A stretch of 64,000 bases of DNA from Valencia hispanica (GCA_963556495.2 OY747722.1:27356501-27420500); one strand, 5' to 3'. Shown: positions 43,004-56,662, counted from the first letter of the stretch. The notes: generated by a model from the sequence alone, not told the origin. Translations and numbers: made by a program.

Positions 43004-46000
43004 CTATTTCTTTGTTACATTTGTAAAATTACCAACCGGGGGGCATATGTGTGACAAAATAACATCTATTATATTCTTAATTATGGGTGGTGGTGGGTGG
43101 AGGTCATGTTCCAGGTAATGGGCCTGGGTCATTTCCCAAGCATCCAGCAGTCGTACATTAACTTCTTTAAATATTGCTCTGAGTATCTTATCACGCTGAA
43201 AAAAGTAGTAATCATCGGTGGTTACTGATTCTTGCACTGTCAGCCTTTTGGGATTAGCGGTCCTGATGACAACCAGTGTGCCTGGAGCTCTGGTCAACAA
43301 CCGCACCACTGCCCTCCTTATGCTCAGCAGACGTCGGATGTAGACCTCCACAGGAAAAGTGCTGAAGTGAGCCCAAACGCCAATAATTACAACAGTGTTG
43401 GTGCCTCCTTCCACAGTGTCCAGTTCATTGGCAACAAAATGTAACTGACTGACTGGCAGCATAAGACTACGGATGGGAGGACCATGGGAGCAGAATGTCA
43501 ATAAGATGTTGTTTGTATAATCCAAGGCCATAAAGGGTCCTGTTTTGGGGTGGGTTTTTAGGTCAAACTTCTTGAGATCTGAAAGTATAACAGAGGACAG
43601 ATCAGAAAGAAGTGTGAACCAAACTCATATTGTTCGCAGACATTTCTTATTTACCTGGCATTTTTGCAATTAAGAATTCAAACCACTGCCTGATGGTGGA
43701 GTCTCCATACATGTGGATCACCTTTCCTTTCAAACACTGGCTTATTGCTTTGCCATTGTTAAACTGATGAACTGTGGTGCCATCTAGTGCTTGCCATGCA
43801 CCCTTATAGTAAAAACCAGCAGCTCTAGCCTTAATGCCTTCTCCTAGATGGTCAGAAGAGAATCACAAAGAAAACAAGACCAAAAGAACATCGTTTTTTT
43901 TATCAAGAATTTATTAATTTCATGGAAGAGGTCACTTAAGATTTAGTAGAATGATGATGATGAACATAGTCATTAATATTTTAACTACTTTATAGACATA
44001 CCTTTATAGATATCAACATATTACACAATTCTACCAGCAGCTACTTTACCTGACACGTTACCAGGGACCGTTTCATTGAAAACTGGAAGAAATAATAAAT
44101 ATTTAGTGATTGTTTAGTGTGTCAGTAGCTTTACCTAAAACACAGCTGCTCTGCATAGATGACATTTGTATCTGATCTGTTTTTAATAGGTCATTTCAAT
44201 AGGCATTACTGTCAAATTTACTCAGTTGTACTTAGCAAAGACTAAACTCATCTTAGAGTACTTGAATCTAGCTGCATTTCAGTCAAATGCAGCAAAGGCA
44301 AACCTAAATAGTTAAAGTATACTTACATATATTTAACAAAATAGTAACCTTTACCTTTTAGTTTTGGTAAAATTGTAATTTTGGAAGGTCCTGTTGACTG
44401 AATGGAGGCTTTCATGTTGACACCACTATAACAAAACACAGAAAATGGATGAAACACTGTCAATTTAAAATAATATCTAAATTCTGAGATACAGTCTCAG
44501 TTGATGCTGCCTTTTCTTTGCATTCACTCAATTCACTTTGGTCATTTATTGTGAGGCAAGAGTGCGATTGTAAGCTTTTTTTTCTTGCTCCAAAAAACAG
44601 AATAAGTCTTCTTATCAGCTTGTTCAGCTATTTTAAATCACTGGTTCGGAAGTTGCCCCAACAAACGACTATAGATAAGACTGCACTCTCCACAACACAT
44701 GTACTGTACAGAAGATGTATAGCCTCTTGTTGCAAACGCTGAAGGACCAAAACTTCCTCAAGAAGTACATTGTGGATTATTTTTGATTCACAGTGCTCCT
44801 GTATTTTAGTCTGAGATCAGGACCCTGGGTTAATTAGCTTGGCAGAGTTGTGTGTAGCACAGACTTTGTAAAATATTTAATCACAGTTTTAAATTAATGT
44901 GATGTAACCTTTGAGGATATTAATCTGAGCTGAATAATTGTGTTTTTTAAATCATTTTGTTGATTTCTGTGATACTAAGGTTTCATTTGATCAACAACTA
45001 GATGGAATTTTCCAAGCCCTGTGTGGACAATACATTTCTCATTTGATAAGGTTAGCCGAGCTTTACTTAAGACTATAGCCATCTTCTTCTGATTTGAACC
45101 ATTAAACACCTATAGAAAGAGAGATTAACTTTATTTATCTGCGATGCCATCCCCAAGGCCAACTCAAAGGGCATTGTGCCAAAATTTACCAGGCTTAAAA
45201 GCCGGTGATGAAGTGAAGCCTACTGCTCACATGAGGCCTCAAAGTATGGTGAGGCTTTCTATGAACGTGTTATTGCATATGTTTTTTGGGCCCCATTAAA
45301 AGACAACTGAACCCTTTTTTGTTTCTGTCATTTGGTCACCATTCCTTGGTAAGAGAGCTAGATATCAGTCCGGAACAGGAAAACCTTCACACAGGGTGTT
45401 TTGGAAAAGTCTGACAAAGTTCTCAGACCTCTTAGACGTTACTAAGTTGCTAAATATTGAATTATTACTCTGGCCAAATCACTATTTACACTGATCAGTA
45501 TTATTTGTAATCAATATAGATTCTTGGTTTAACATAACTTTACACAAAACATATCCTGGAAGATTGAAATATGTCAGGTTATTGAAGTAGATTCATGTTT
45601 GCTTTTACAATGTGTGAAAGTAATTCATCTTCCCTAAATTTTCTTAGTACACTAATGAGCACAATGTCCCCAAATATAAATACCGAAATCCTCTTGGTAG
45701 GCACACCCCATACTCTCTCCAAAGCCAACAAATTTTCCATTACCATTGATAACTCAATTGTCCTTCCCTCCCCTGAGGTTAAGAGTCTGGGTGTCGTCCT
45801 TGACAGCACACTGTCCTTCCAGTCTCAGATTAATAGCATCACCTGGTCTGCCTTCTTCCACCTGCGTAACATCTCCTGTCTCCGTCCCTCTCTCACTCCC
45901 CAAACTACCGCCATCCTGGTTCACAGCCTCGTCACGTTTTGGATAGATTACTGCAACTCACTCCTGTTTGGTCTCCCTATTGAGTCCCTCCAGAAACTGC

Positions 46001-49000
46001 AGCTCCTCCAGAACTCTGCTGCACGCCTGATTACTCTGACCCCCGTCACTCATCATATCACTCCCATCCTGCAACAACTTCACTGGCTTCCCATCAAAAA
46101 GAGGATCATCTTTAAAATACTTCTCATCATCTTCAAAGTAGTTCATAACATGCCTCCTCCATACGTCTCCGATCTCCTCCATTTAAACATCCCGACCCGT
46201 TCACTCCCATCCTCCCACACCTGCCAGCTTTCTGTCCCCCCTGCCCGTCTTGTCACAATGGGGAGCAGGGCGTTTAGTCACTCTGCTCCCCATCTCTGGA
46301 ATTCTCTCCCTCCTGACCTCCGTACCATGAACCTTTTCAAATCCAAACTCAAAACTCTTCTGTTCAGACAGTCATATTCCACCTGACCCATATCAGCTCA
46401 ATGTTGTCTTGCCGTGGTACTGGTCTTATTTATGTTTTTAAAAAATTATTATTTTTTTTAACTTATTTTACTGTTTTTTATATTTCCATCTGCTTTGTAC
46501 AGTGTCCTTGGGTGTCCTGATAAGGCGTTTTCAAATAAAATTTATTATTATTATTGTTATTATTATTATTATTGTCTTGACAAATGATTTTTTTGCACAT
46601 TATAAAACAAAACGAGAGATAGATTATAAACTCAGCCAAAAAAGAAACGTCCTCTGACTTTCAACTGTTTTTACCTTCAGTAAACTTAATGTGTGTAAAT
46701 ATTTGTATGAACACTAAAAGAGTCAACACCATAAGACATAAACTAAAAATGTTTCACAGACATGTGACTAACAGAAATAGAATAATGTGTCCTTGAATGA
46801 AGGGAGGCTCAAAATCAAAAGTACCAGTCAGTATCTGGTGTGGCCACCAGCTGCTTGAAGTACTGCAGTGCATCTCCTCCTCATGGACTGGACCAGATTT
46901 GTCAGTTCTTGCTGTGAGATGTTACCCCACTCTTCCACCAAGGCACTTGCAAGTTCCTGGACGTTTCTGGGTGGAATGGCCCTAGCCCTCACCCTGCAAT
47001 CCAACAGGTCCCAGACGTGCTCAATGGGATTGAGATCCGGGCTCTTCGCTGGCTATGGCAGAACACTGACATTGCTGTCATGCAGAAACTCACGCACAGA
47101 ACGAGCAGTATGGCTGGTGGCATTGTCCTGCTGGAGGATCATGTCCGGATGAGCATGCTAAAGGGTACCACATGAGGGAGGAGGATGTCTTCCCTGTACC
47201 GCATGGCATTGAGATTGCCAGCAATCACAACAAGCTCAGTCCGATGGTGATGTGATATACCGCCCCAGACCATGACGGACCCCCCACCTCCAAATCGATC
47301 CCGCTCCAGGGTACAGGCCTCGGTGTAACGCTCATTCCTTTGACGATAAACACGAATCCGTCCATCACCCCTGATGAGACAAAACCGTGACTCATCAGTG
47401 AAGAGCACTTTTTGCCATTCCTGTCTGGTCCAGCGACGGTGGGTTTGTGCCCATAGGCGGCGTTGTTGCTGGTGATGTCTGGTAAGGACCTACGTTACAA
47501 CAGGCCTACAAGCCCTCAGTCCAACCTCTCTCAGCCTATTGCGGACAGTCTGAGCACTGATGGAGGGATTGTGTGTTCCTGGTGTGACTCGGGCAGTTGT
47601 TGTGGCCATCCTGTACCTGTCACGCTGGTGTGATATTCGGATGTACCGTTCCTGTGCAGGTGTTGTTACACGTGGTCTTCCACTGCGAGGATGATCAGCT
47701 GTCCTTCCTGTCTCCCTGTAGCGCCGTCTTAGGCGTCTCACAGTGCAGACATGGAGATTTATTGCACTAGCCACATCAGCAGTCCTCATGCCTCCCTGCA
47801 GCATGCCTAATGCACGTTCACGCAGATGAGCAGGGACCCTGGGCATCTTTCTTTGGGTGTTTTTCACAGTCGGTAGACAAGTCTCTTTAGTGTCCTGCGT
47901 TTTTAGAACTCTGACCTTAAATGCCTACTTTCTGTAAGCTGTTAAGGTCTTAACGACCATTCCACAGGTGCATATTAATTAATTGATTATGGTTAATTGA
48001 ACATGCATGGAAAACATTGTTTAAACCCTTTACAATGAAGATCTGTAAAGTTATTTGGATTTTTACAACATTATTGTTGAAATACACAGTCCTGAAAAAG
48101 GGACGTCTCTTTTTTTGCTGAGTATAGATACCCGTGTTTTAAACTTACCTAACAAAGAGATTGTTATCCATGGACATCGGTTTTAGTTTAAACCCTCCAA
48201 AACTGTGGGTGATCCTGTGTTCACATTTGAGCTTATTGGGCTTGAAGCAGAACCAGGGCTCACCCGTGCGGGTATCAGTGTAGTTGCACAGCTTCTCCGG
48301 GGGTGCCTCAAGGCACAAATTACAAGTGGCAGCTTCAGTGACAGAGCCAAAGCGGAAGAGGCTTTGAAAAAATATTCTTCCAGGCTGTTCCATGTTGACT
48401 TTTTCCATAACTGTGACTGCCTCACTGGAGTGGATCAGGATCACCTTTTTGAAAAGAACAGTAATTCACATAGAAAGGTCTTGATAAGTAAGATTTAGTA
48501 AATGTAATGCCTGTAAAGTCAAATGTTGTGTTTCTGTCCGACTCATTGGAGGCAATTCTAGTTTTTCCATATCAAACTTCCTCACCCATGACTTAATAAA
48601 GTTTGCTTCATGCACTATTACACACTCATGTTTGAAAAGGAAACTGTTCCATAAAGTTAGGTGCATGAAAATGCCCTAAATACTCAAGAAATTTGAGTTC
48701 CTTTCACTGGAACTAAGGAGCCAGGTCTAACTCCTGAAAAAATACCCAACAGCACAATTCCATCTGCACCTGACATTACATTTGACATGATGCAGTCAGG
48801 CAACTGTTATGCTCCTGTCAACTAGTAAACACAGATTCCATTGGATTGCTAGATAGCAAGGGATTATTCTCTTTTCTCAAGTCAGGGAATATGTCTCAAC
48901 TGTTCTAGAGTCCACCTATTAACTCGCACTGCACTTGAAGATGTAAGACCTAAATACCCACTCTATGAAACTCCCTACGCACTGTTCTTGAGCTACACTG

Positions 49001-52000
49001 AAAGCAATATGAATTCTGAAAATGTATAGCTGTTGACTCTGCACACTATGTGCCAACTTAACCCTGTAATCTTACATGACCTGACACTCTCTGCATGTGT
49101 TGTTATTGTTCCAAATCCTTTCCACTTGATTATAATCCCACTATCAATTGAGTGTGGAATATATAGTAGCAAGGAAATTTCACCACTGGACTTCCTGAGA
49201 AATAGAGAGACCCATTTTTCTACAAATGTTTGTAAAAGCAGTCTGCTTGCAGAGGTAATGGATTTTATAGCCCCTTGGCCATTAAAGTGATTGGAACACC
49301 TGAATAAAAGTATCCAGGTGAGTGAAACATTTTATTTAACAATGCAATGTATTTATTGAGCTAAGTTGCACACTGAACGTTCTGTGAAAACAAAAATCAA
49401 GTTGTTCACTTTGTGGCTTTGAACTTATGTGTTGATTGGGGTTCTGTTTTATTTAAATAATCTGGTTGCTCTTGTATGCCACATTATCTTTGTTTCCTGA
49501 TTTCCCTGTGTTACAGGTTTTTTTTTCTTTTGTCTTCTGTTACAACTCACCCTGTATTTGATGATGCTCTGTTAAATTTTGCTTTCCTGTGTTGTATTCT
49601 CTTGTGGTTAATGGTTTTCACAATCATTAGTTTTTCCTCAGCTGTCTTTAACCCGCTGTTCTTTCTCAGTTGTTTATTATCTAGTAAGTAGTCTCAACTT
49701 TTCCATCTTCATGTTCATGTTCAAGATCTGAGGTACTTAAGGTTTTTCCATACTCCTCAAGAACTGAGAAATGTGGCAAGTGAAACAACAAAGTTTGACA
49801 TGGCCAGGACATTTCATACTTTACAAGCTAAAAGACACTCATGGGAGAGAGCGAGGGAAGAACATTTTTGAAAAGTTTGGTTTTTTCACATTGACCACAA
49901 ACGTTACAAATTTCTGACCAATAGCACAAAAGTTGTTAGACACCAGATGAAAAAAAAAGTTCTGCCCAAATAATGTTTCAAAAACAAGTGGCCAGCTCTT
50001 CGGAATCAGTGCAACAAGAAAATAATGCCACAAAAAATATCTCAGTCCTTAGAAAGTATGTACAGACCTTTAAGCTTTTCTGTTTCAGTTATTCTTTGTC
50101 GGACTCGCAAGTTCTAGCTTCGCTACTTCTCCAGGCAATTTACACTGTCTGTCTACATGTTTAATTTAAAGACTCACCTAAACATTAAATTGCATGCATA
50201 CTCTTTGCATTCGGGTCCTCAATAACCAGAATTCATGACAAAATGCATAGTTATCTCTAAAAGACATATTCTTACCTCAACTTGTGCGCTGCCTTCCCAG
50301 AGTAGAGAGAATACAGCAGTGTAGGAACCATTGCGATGATCAAACACTTTCCCCACAACACCCGCAGATAGAGCGCGGTTGTGCAGCCGAGCAAATAGGA
50401 CGTCACCACCAGATTTCTTGGGACGACCGTTAAAGTCCTTAATATTTATCAAAACCCCCAGCTGATCCCCGACATGCCAACTCCCCCCTCCGTTACGAGG
50501 GAGAATTGTGAAAGAGCTGTGACCGGCATGACTGGTGTCTTTAAGAGAAAACGTAGATGGTGTTTCAGGCCAGGTGATGTAGTTCTTTAAAAATTCTACC
50601 TCAAGAGCATCTTGAGGTACCACAGAATGAAAAGAGCAGACATTGGTTGGCTTAGGAGGCTCAGTGGGACGCTTCCGAATTATGGTGGTGGGTTTTGGAG
50701 CATCGGTGGAGGGGTCTTTCTTTTTTAACTAGAGGAAATACCACATGAACTCAGTTTTAGTACAAAATAGTCATTACTCAGATTGATTATTCTAGTTGAC
50801 ACCTAATGCAAACCCAAAATCAGTTTCACAGATAATTTGATTACACGAGAGTAATAAATTAAATATGTTTTATACCAAAATGTTGGTCAGCTGAAAAGTA
50901 TTTCAATATGCTGGCCAGCAAATTCACTCAATTTTGAATGAATTATGATATAAATGTTGTGTGGCATAAAGGGATCAGTCTCTGACTGTTGAGGTGTTAC
51001 AGAAGCACTTTTTGCTTTGTTAGATCAGGTCTCCCATCTTCCTCTTCACAATAATCCACAGATTCTCTATTGGGTTTAGTGTAGGCTAGTTTCCTAACAA
51101 AGTAATACCATGGTCATTAAGGCAAGTGTAACGTCTTGCTGCATTTTTACATTCTCCTTAACTCTCCAATAATATGATTGGATGGATCACTCTGTGAACA
51201 GCCAGTTTATTTAGCAATGACCTCTAATGACTTAAGCTGGGACCACACTACACTAATTTTCCTCCAAAAATAACCCCAGATTCCAAGTGATGAAAAGTCT
51301 GTGTCAGTCTGCCCGCCAAGTTGCCACATAAATGAAATCAGGTAAGGACTGGAGTCACATTAACTATGCAACAGTGTTATAAATGCAAAACAGCACTGCG
51401 CATTATACAAACTATAATTTAACTATTTGCAATCCGAATGTGATAAAGATAAGTAAAAAACTATGAACGGCTTTGTTAAAATAAACTCTATATTTAACAT
51501 ACTAAACATACTGTAAATACAAAAATGCTTTTAATTTAAAAAGTTTTGTAAAATAATTAATGAAACACAACATTTACCTGAATTGATTTTTTTTCCTTTA
51601 GAAACACATTTTCATAAACAGCACAGGTTTATTTATGCAATCCAGTCTAAATACTTATACTTGATAGAAATAAAATGTTTTTGGAATACAGCCAAACCCC
51701 CCCCCCCCCCCCCCCCCGTATAACTATTACTTTATTTTATTATTGTAATTTATAATTTCACTATGTAGCAATGTCTAACATTGCTTTTAATACATTTTTA
51801 TTGCCTCTCTGCACAATTGGTTTAAAACATAAAGGACTCTGAGAGGAAAATAAAACGATTGCAAAGGTTGTTGCTTCAAAATCGGTGTCTTCAATCATTA
51901 CAACTTTTTAGTAACTGGCGTGAGCCTGCTGTGATGTTATTTTATCTGCCAGGTGGAGGTGTGTGTTTATTTTATTTTGGGGGGGGGGCTTTTATCACAT

Positions 52001-53403
52001 GGTAAAATTACAAATGTATAATAACATATGATGGAAGGTTACAAAAAAAACCCACAACCTGTTTGTGCCTTGCATTACTGAATTTGGTTCATTGAACAAT
52101 GCTTTCAGAAGTATGCCACTTTTCATAAAAAACTTATTACAGTAAAATGTGTGGCCAGGATCACCGCCCTCTTTTTCAAAAGTATGTGAGTCTCATCACG
52201 CAGTTTAAAGACCCTGGACAGCACCTTCCCACATGACAGTTAGCGGGACTCGCTGTGAAACAGAACTTCTGTCTGTCGGAACCCATCTTCTCTCACAGTA
52301 CTGCAAAAATCGGGGCTGTGACAGGTTGTGTTCTAATGTAGTTGACTGTGCCGAAGACATCAATCATTAGATCATTCAGCTCAGGACTCAGCTGTTTAGA
52401 CGCCAGTGCGTCACGGTGTATAATGGATTGCAATATTGGGGGAGATGCACTTCATGAACGCCTGCAGCCCTCCTAGTTTCCCAGCCATAGTGTTGGCCCC
52501 ATCTGTGTAGATCTCTACAAGTTCCCTATATGTCCGTTGACATCTCACAAATGCGTCTGCCGATAGTATTATTGGTCAGAGGAATAACACATAGTTTGCT
52601 GGCCTCCGTTATGAATCATAGATGGAACCATGTCCATAGTGCAGGCAGGGAAATATGAAATCATCCACAGTTGTATGCGTTTTTTCACACCGTGCCACTA
52701 TGTACAAAACTTTATGAGCTCAGTTGAGCATTTGCAGGTGTTTGATGTATCAAAACCAAACGCAATATATGCTTCGTCATATTTTCTACTCTTTGGCTTG
52801 GAAGGAAGTTAATTTAGAAGCTTATTTGAAGATGCTTTATCTTCTGCTTTGCATTTATGTGGGAGCCTCATCAGAAACCTGTCTGTTATAGCATTTAATT
52901 TTTATCCATTCATACCATGCAAGTCACTTTATTTATTGTCTGCATGCCTATATCTGTTTTATGCTGTTTGGTTTTGGTTAATGAGTCGCTTTATTTATTC
53001 TGTTTACCCAGAAAATTGGTGTTAATAGCTAAGGAGAACCAATAACTAAATGAACCTTTGATATCCTTGATCTATTATGTTCCTTAGGCTTAATGCTACA
53101 ACTGTAATGTGTGCATAGACTATGGTTGTATGGATAAACCTTTAGTCAACTATCTTCAGGAGTATTGTGGGAAAAGCTAGGTTTTAGACAGCTTATAATG
53201 CTTATACAGTTGGAGTTAATAACTGAAAGATAATAAATACTCACCTCTGCTAATTTACAGGTCATGTTATCAGTGAAGTTCACACTGTAAAACATGACCC
53301 ATAAAACAAGAAAAGTCAGAAACAGGGAGATCAAACCGTACTTCAGTGGAAAACGTTTTCTCAAAGCTTGGCCTCCCAATAGCAATGATGACTGGATCTG
53401 GCC
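43004..53403 (-). CDS. NXPE family protein (NXPE3-like), seven exons, first exon not found
   Basis: Exons, in - strand order: 53403-53245, 50728-50276, 48444-48149, 44425-44355, 44082-44050, 43843-43655 and 43578-43004. All have AG/GT borders and compatible phases, giving 1,776 bases without a stop (591 residues plus stop). Exon 1 here encodes a basic segment and a signal-anchor helix ([17 protein letters not shown]). Exon 2 is neurexophilin-like ([27 protein letters not shown]). Exon 3 has paired Cys ([17 protein letters not shown]). The last two hold the PC-esterase part: GDSTIRQW nucleophile box, then [14 protein letters not shown] and DAWEMT-H. NXPE proteins are secretory-pathway or Golgi-type members of the PC-esterase family. 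The initiator ATG must be upstream. A Tc1 and a LINE sit in its introns. Confidence 0.9.
45590..46575 (+). mobile_element. L2/Rex-like LINE, 5'-truncated copy in an NXPE intron
   Basis: It encodes the last about 240 residues of a reverse-transcriptase ORF ([20 protein letters not shown] ... [18 protein letters not shown] ... LFRQSY) and then a 3' tail with AATAAA and (ATT)n repeats to about 46,575. It is uninterrupted over 263 codons, hence fairly young, but lacks the endonuclease and catalytic RT core. It belongs to the same family as the foreign segment at 40456-41070. Orientation is opposite to the host gene. Confidence 0.85.
46629..48124 (-). mobile_element. Tc1 element copy 3 in an NXPE intron
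   Basis: The ends AACTCAGC (46629) and GCTGAGTA (48124) are flanked by TA at 46627-46628 and 48125-48126. It is 1,496 bp long. The transposase on the - strand reads from 47867 ([18 protein letters not shown]) but is broken by frameshifts around 47,490 and 47,150. The DESRF, DNATSH and NPIEH-type regions can be recognised across frames. The right end lies only 20 bases from the GT donor of exon 48444-48149. Confidence 0.92.
48445..50275. other. NXPE intron, no embedded gene recognised
   Basis: AT-rich intron. The stretch around 49,630-49,780 and 50,150-50,220 is homologous to 20,281-20,640 in the dead sister copy. No defined transposon ends were seen. Confidence 0.6.
50729..53244. other. NXPE intron with a hAT relic and a poly-C run
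   Basis: Contains the C run at 51697-51718 and the hAT-type relic listed separately. The rest is AT-rich with no conserved frame. Confidence 0.6.
52150..52620 (-). mobile_element. hAT (ZBED5/Charlie-like) transposase relic
   Basis: On the - strand, pieces in shifting frames match the core of ZBED5-like hAT transposases. They are a segment ending in ICEMSTD, a TDGAN-like region ([17 protein letters not shown] across the 52,480-52,520 stretch), [19 protein letters not shown], and a region before the usual HTEVRWLS box. Multiple stops and small indels make it inactive. No termini were found. Confidence 0.7.
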
Positions 53404-55049
53404 CTACATTCACAAACAAAATAAAAAGAATGCACAAGAGGTTACCTCAGTCTTCTATAAAAAAAAAAATATCCCAGCACTCCTAATTATATGTGTAAAA
53501 GCCTAAAACATTACATTTTGGCAATTTTCTGAAAACTGACAGAGAATATAAAATGCCAAGCATTGTCTAAAAGCACAAAAGGTTGCAACTAAAATCTGAC
53601 TTAAGACAGGCACTGAAAGCCCCTCCCACACCAAAAGAAAAATAAATACTCTCAGCAAGATGCCTGGAATAAAATTCACATTTGTGAGAAGAAAAGGTTT
53701 TTACTAGGTCTTCAGGTTAGAGAGAGCAAACAAACCAGATTTGATTTCTTTGTTTAATTTCCCTCATGGTTTCCCATTCAAGGAGATACAGTTTGGTGAA
53801 AGCTCTGTTGTCTGACCATGAACAGAGCCTGTGAAACCTCTCTTGAACTACTAAAACCCATGGAGGTGGTAAAGCATACATCTGGCTGCGTGAACTCAAT
53901 TTGAAATCTTAGGTACATCAAGAGCGCCCCTTGGTGGAATAGCACGGCTCTGAATAAAACCTACAGGTTGCACAGGCCTGCTTTAAACATATGGAGGTGT
54001 TCGGTATGGTTTTAGTGTTATGAACAGAAATATTTCAAGTGCATTTCTTGTAACTGTTATGAACACACACATACATTGAAAATTTACTAAATAAAAACAA
54101 AAACTATAATGCTGTTGCGTGTGTCATTAACACACACCTGATTTTGCAGATTAGATATTGACTGTAAGCAGACAAGATGAACATTAAATAGAAACCTGTT
54201 ACATGTGTTGGGATTGGAATTTCATTCTAAATAACTTGTCCAGCTTATTTTATCTCAGTACATCGAAAGTCAACAAATGCAACAGCTTCCTTCTATAGCA
54301 TTTAGTTTGGTTGACATAGAAGGAAGCTCAATTCTGTGTCTAGGACATTAAGTGTTGATTTGGATAGTTGTCCTCCTGTTGAATTAACACATTTTAAGTT
54401 TTCTAGCCATTAACATTTTCATTTCAACAAGTTATTGATACCATGCGGTCTAACAAGGTACTTCAGGACCTTAGGATGAAAAAAGCCCACAGCATCATAG
54501 ATCCGTCACCTCACCTCACAGAGGGCAAGTTCATGAGTTGTTGTTTTTTTTTTTGCCAGAAATGTCATTTTTACTGAAGCACGTGGTTATAGTTAAACTT
54601 CAAGTGGATTTAGGCAAACTCTACATTTTTATGTGTATAATTGTGGGGCAGGAAAACCTAATTTCTTGGTACAATTCCCAAACAACTATTTTTGGAAAAA
54701 TGTAGAAAGCATGCAGTGGCTCTTAATTGAATTTAGTGAAGCTGTGCTGCCACTCTTTGCTACCATCCACTATCAGTGAATCTTTAACAGGTTTTTTGTT
54801 TATTTCCATCTCTTGTGATCATCATGACTGTATATGTCGGTAAGATAAATATGGCTCCTTATCCTTGCCACAGTTGAAACCAGAAAACTTTTCTTTTACA
54901 TGCTTAAATTAATCAGTAGAACATGGTCGTTCTTTACAGAGTAAAATAATATAAAGGCCGATTCTGTTATAAACATGTGTGTATAACTATCTAGTCTTTG
55001 CAAGAATACTGACAAGCTCAGTGGGCTAAAACCTCTTGAAGCAGCTATT
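53404..55049. other. Upstream of the intact NXPE gene; 5' exon not identified
   Basis: The ATG-bearing exon and promoter should lie here or beyond, but no exon with a matching donor could be chosen with confidence. A 13-bp perfect stem with a 19-base loop (AGCTTCCTTCTAT at 54284-54296, complement at 54316-54328) is present. Otherwise it is AT-rich. Confidence 0.45.
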
Positions 55050-56073
55050 GGGGCAGGTGTTACGCCAAGAACGGCATGCCTGCCGAGATTTGCATCCCCT
55101 GCCGCGGGAACGCGCATCGTTGTAAACTCGCTGATAACGATGAGAAAACGGATTAAAATACCAGCAACGCAACAGTTTTTAGATATACTCGTAATATTAC
55201 CGTGTTTCTTATGTATGTTGTAATATGTAAATGTAAATTGTTTTAATCAAATAATAATGCTTATAGTAATATAGTTCTATGTTGCTTGGTTGTGCATAAT
55301 AGAGGCCAAGGCCGTTGGAGTATGCAACCATCATGAGAATATGTAGTGCAGAGATAAAGGAGGAAGGAGGGTTCAGAACAGAGTGTTCCATTACTCCCTT
55401 ATTTCTGCTGCTATTGTTCAAGGTTCCAAATATTTCATTAACCACTGTGTTCTAAGATTTGATATTTATGTGTCATGATGTAAAATGTTAACACCCTGCA
55501 AGATGAAATAAAACTAGCCTGCAGAGCTCAGGACCCCAGAACATTTTCCAGACCATGACTGGGCAGCTGCAGGAGCAGACCGGAGTTCTGTATTGAGCTG
55601 TAATGTTCTCCTGTTGCAACAGTGAAAACTAGTTGATTTCGTTGCCTCTTCTTTGACTTGAATACTTTATTATTTTATAGCTTAAAGTGTACTAGGGAGT
55701 CTTTTAGAACTCGGGGTGGTAATTTTAAATACTACAACAATGTACATCCTGAAAGCGTAATATATGATCACAGTTGAACGTATATAAAAAAAGAAATCCT
55801 GGCTGTCATCCAAACACTTTTGACTTTACGGTTTTAACGTCACTGTGTCTTTTTCTTTTTTTATATACGTTCAACTGTGATCATATATTACGCTTTCAGG
55901 ATGTACATACATAAGAAACACGGCAATATTACGAGTATATCTAAAAACTGTTGCGTTGCTGGTATTTTAATCCGTTTTCTCATCGTTATCAGCGAGTTTA
56001 CAACGATGCGCGTTCCCGCGGCAGGGGATGCAAATCTCGGCAGGCATCCCGTTCTCGGCATAACACCGGCCCC
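55050..56073. mobile_element. Long-armed foldback element split by a solo LTR
   Basis: The right arm (about 55851-56073) is the reverse complement of two separated left pieces, 55050-55215 and 55740-55795. The arms are about 220 bases with a spacer of about 55 bases. Outer ends read GGGGCAGGTGTTACGCC and its near-complement. Without the LTR the element would be about 495 bp. No protein is encoded; matching short frames in both arms are a consequence of the inverted repeat. Confidence 0.85.
55216..55739 (+). mobile_element. Solo LTR in the foldback element
   Basis: It begins TGTTGTA and ends TACAACA, and is flanked by ATGTA at 55211-55215 and 55740-55744 (5-bp target duplication). It contains AATAAA (about 55506). 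Length is 524 bp. Its sequence is unrelated to the LTR at 21086-21803. Confidence 0.8.
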
Positions 56074-56662
56074 TTGACGTCCGTTTAAATGATGAAGATC
56101 GAAATCACAGTGCGCATGGAGAGAAAATAGTCTCAAAACATCTGTGTGTGCGTAATACTTGATTTCTAACTTGTGTCAGCCTGTTTGTGTGTAGCTTTGG
56201 GTAGTTGTATGTGTAAAACATGATTTGTAAACCCTAAAATAAATTTTTTGCGTAACTTCACGCACTTGGAACTGTGTGTTCAAATGTAGGTACACACAAA
56301 TATCAAGAAATTACGAGTAAAAATACATTTACACATGCACAATGTCAAATTACACTAACTTCAAACGAACTACTCCTACGGATACAAATCGTTAAATACG
56401 TATGCACCAATCACCTGATACACACAGAGAAAACCACATTTACGCACAGATCAGAGTTACAAGTCCACAAGGGGTTTTGTGACTCATTTGAGGCTTCTAG
56501 ATTTGCGCATGATGCGTTTAAATGCTGGTAGAATGCTGGGTCATCTGAGTTTTCTCATCACTTTCCCTCTAAACGATATTCCACTATATCTTGGTCTTCG
56601 ATCAAGATATAGATAGCACATTTCTCTCCATAAATATGTGGAAATTAAAGCAAAGTAATAGA
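56074..56662. other. No gene recognised
   Basis: Contains many ACGCA/TGCGT words but no paired termini or conserved frame that could be assigned. Confidence 0.4.

Noticed and set aside
45595..46386. A 263-codon frame as a host protein
   Set aside because: LINE RT C-terminal words ([13 protein letters not shown]) and an (ATT)n tail identify a truncated retrotransposon.
54284..54328. MicroRNA-like hairpin
   Set aside because: A 13-bp stem with a 19-base loop is shorter than a pre-miRNA stem and there is no supporting context.
54896..56136. Matching frames (MRVPAAGDANLGRH...) in both arms of the foldback element as a gene family
   Set aside because: The match is forced by the inverted repeat; no start context, splice sites or homology support a protein.
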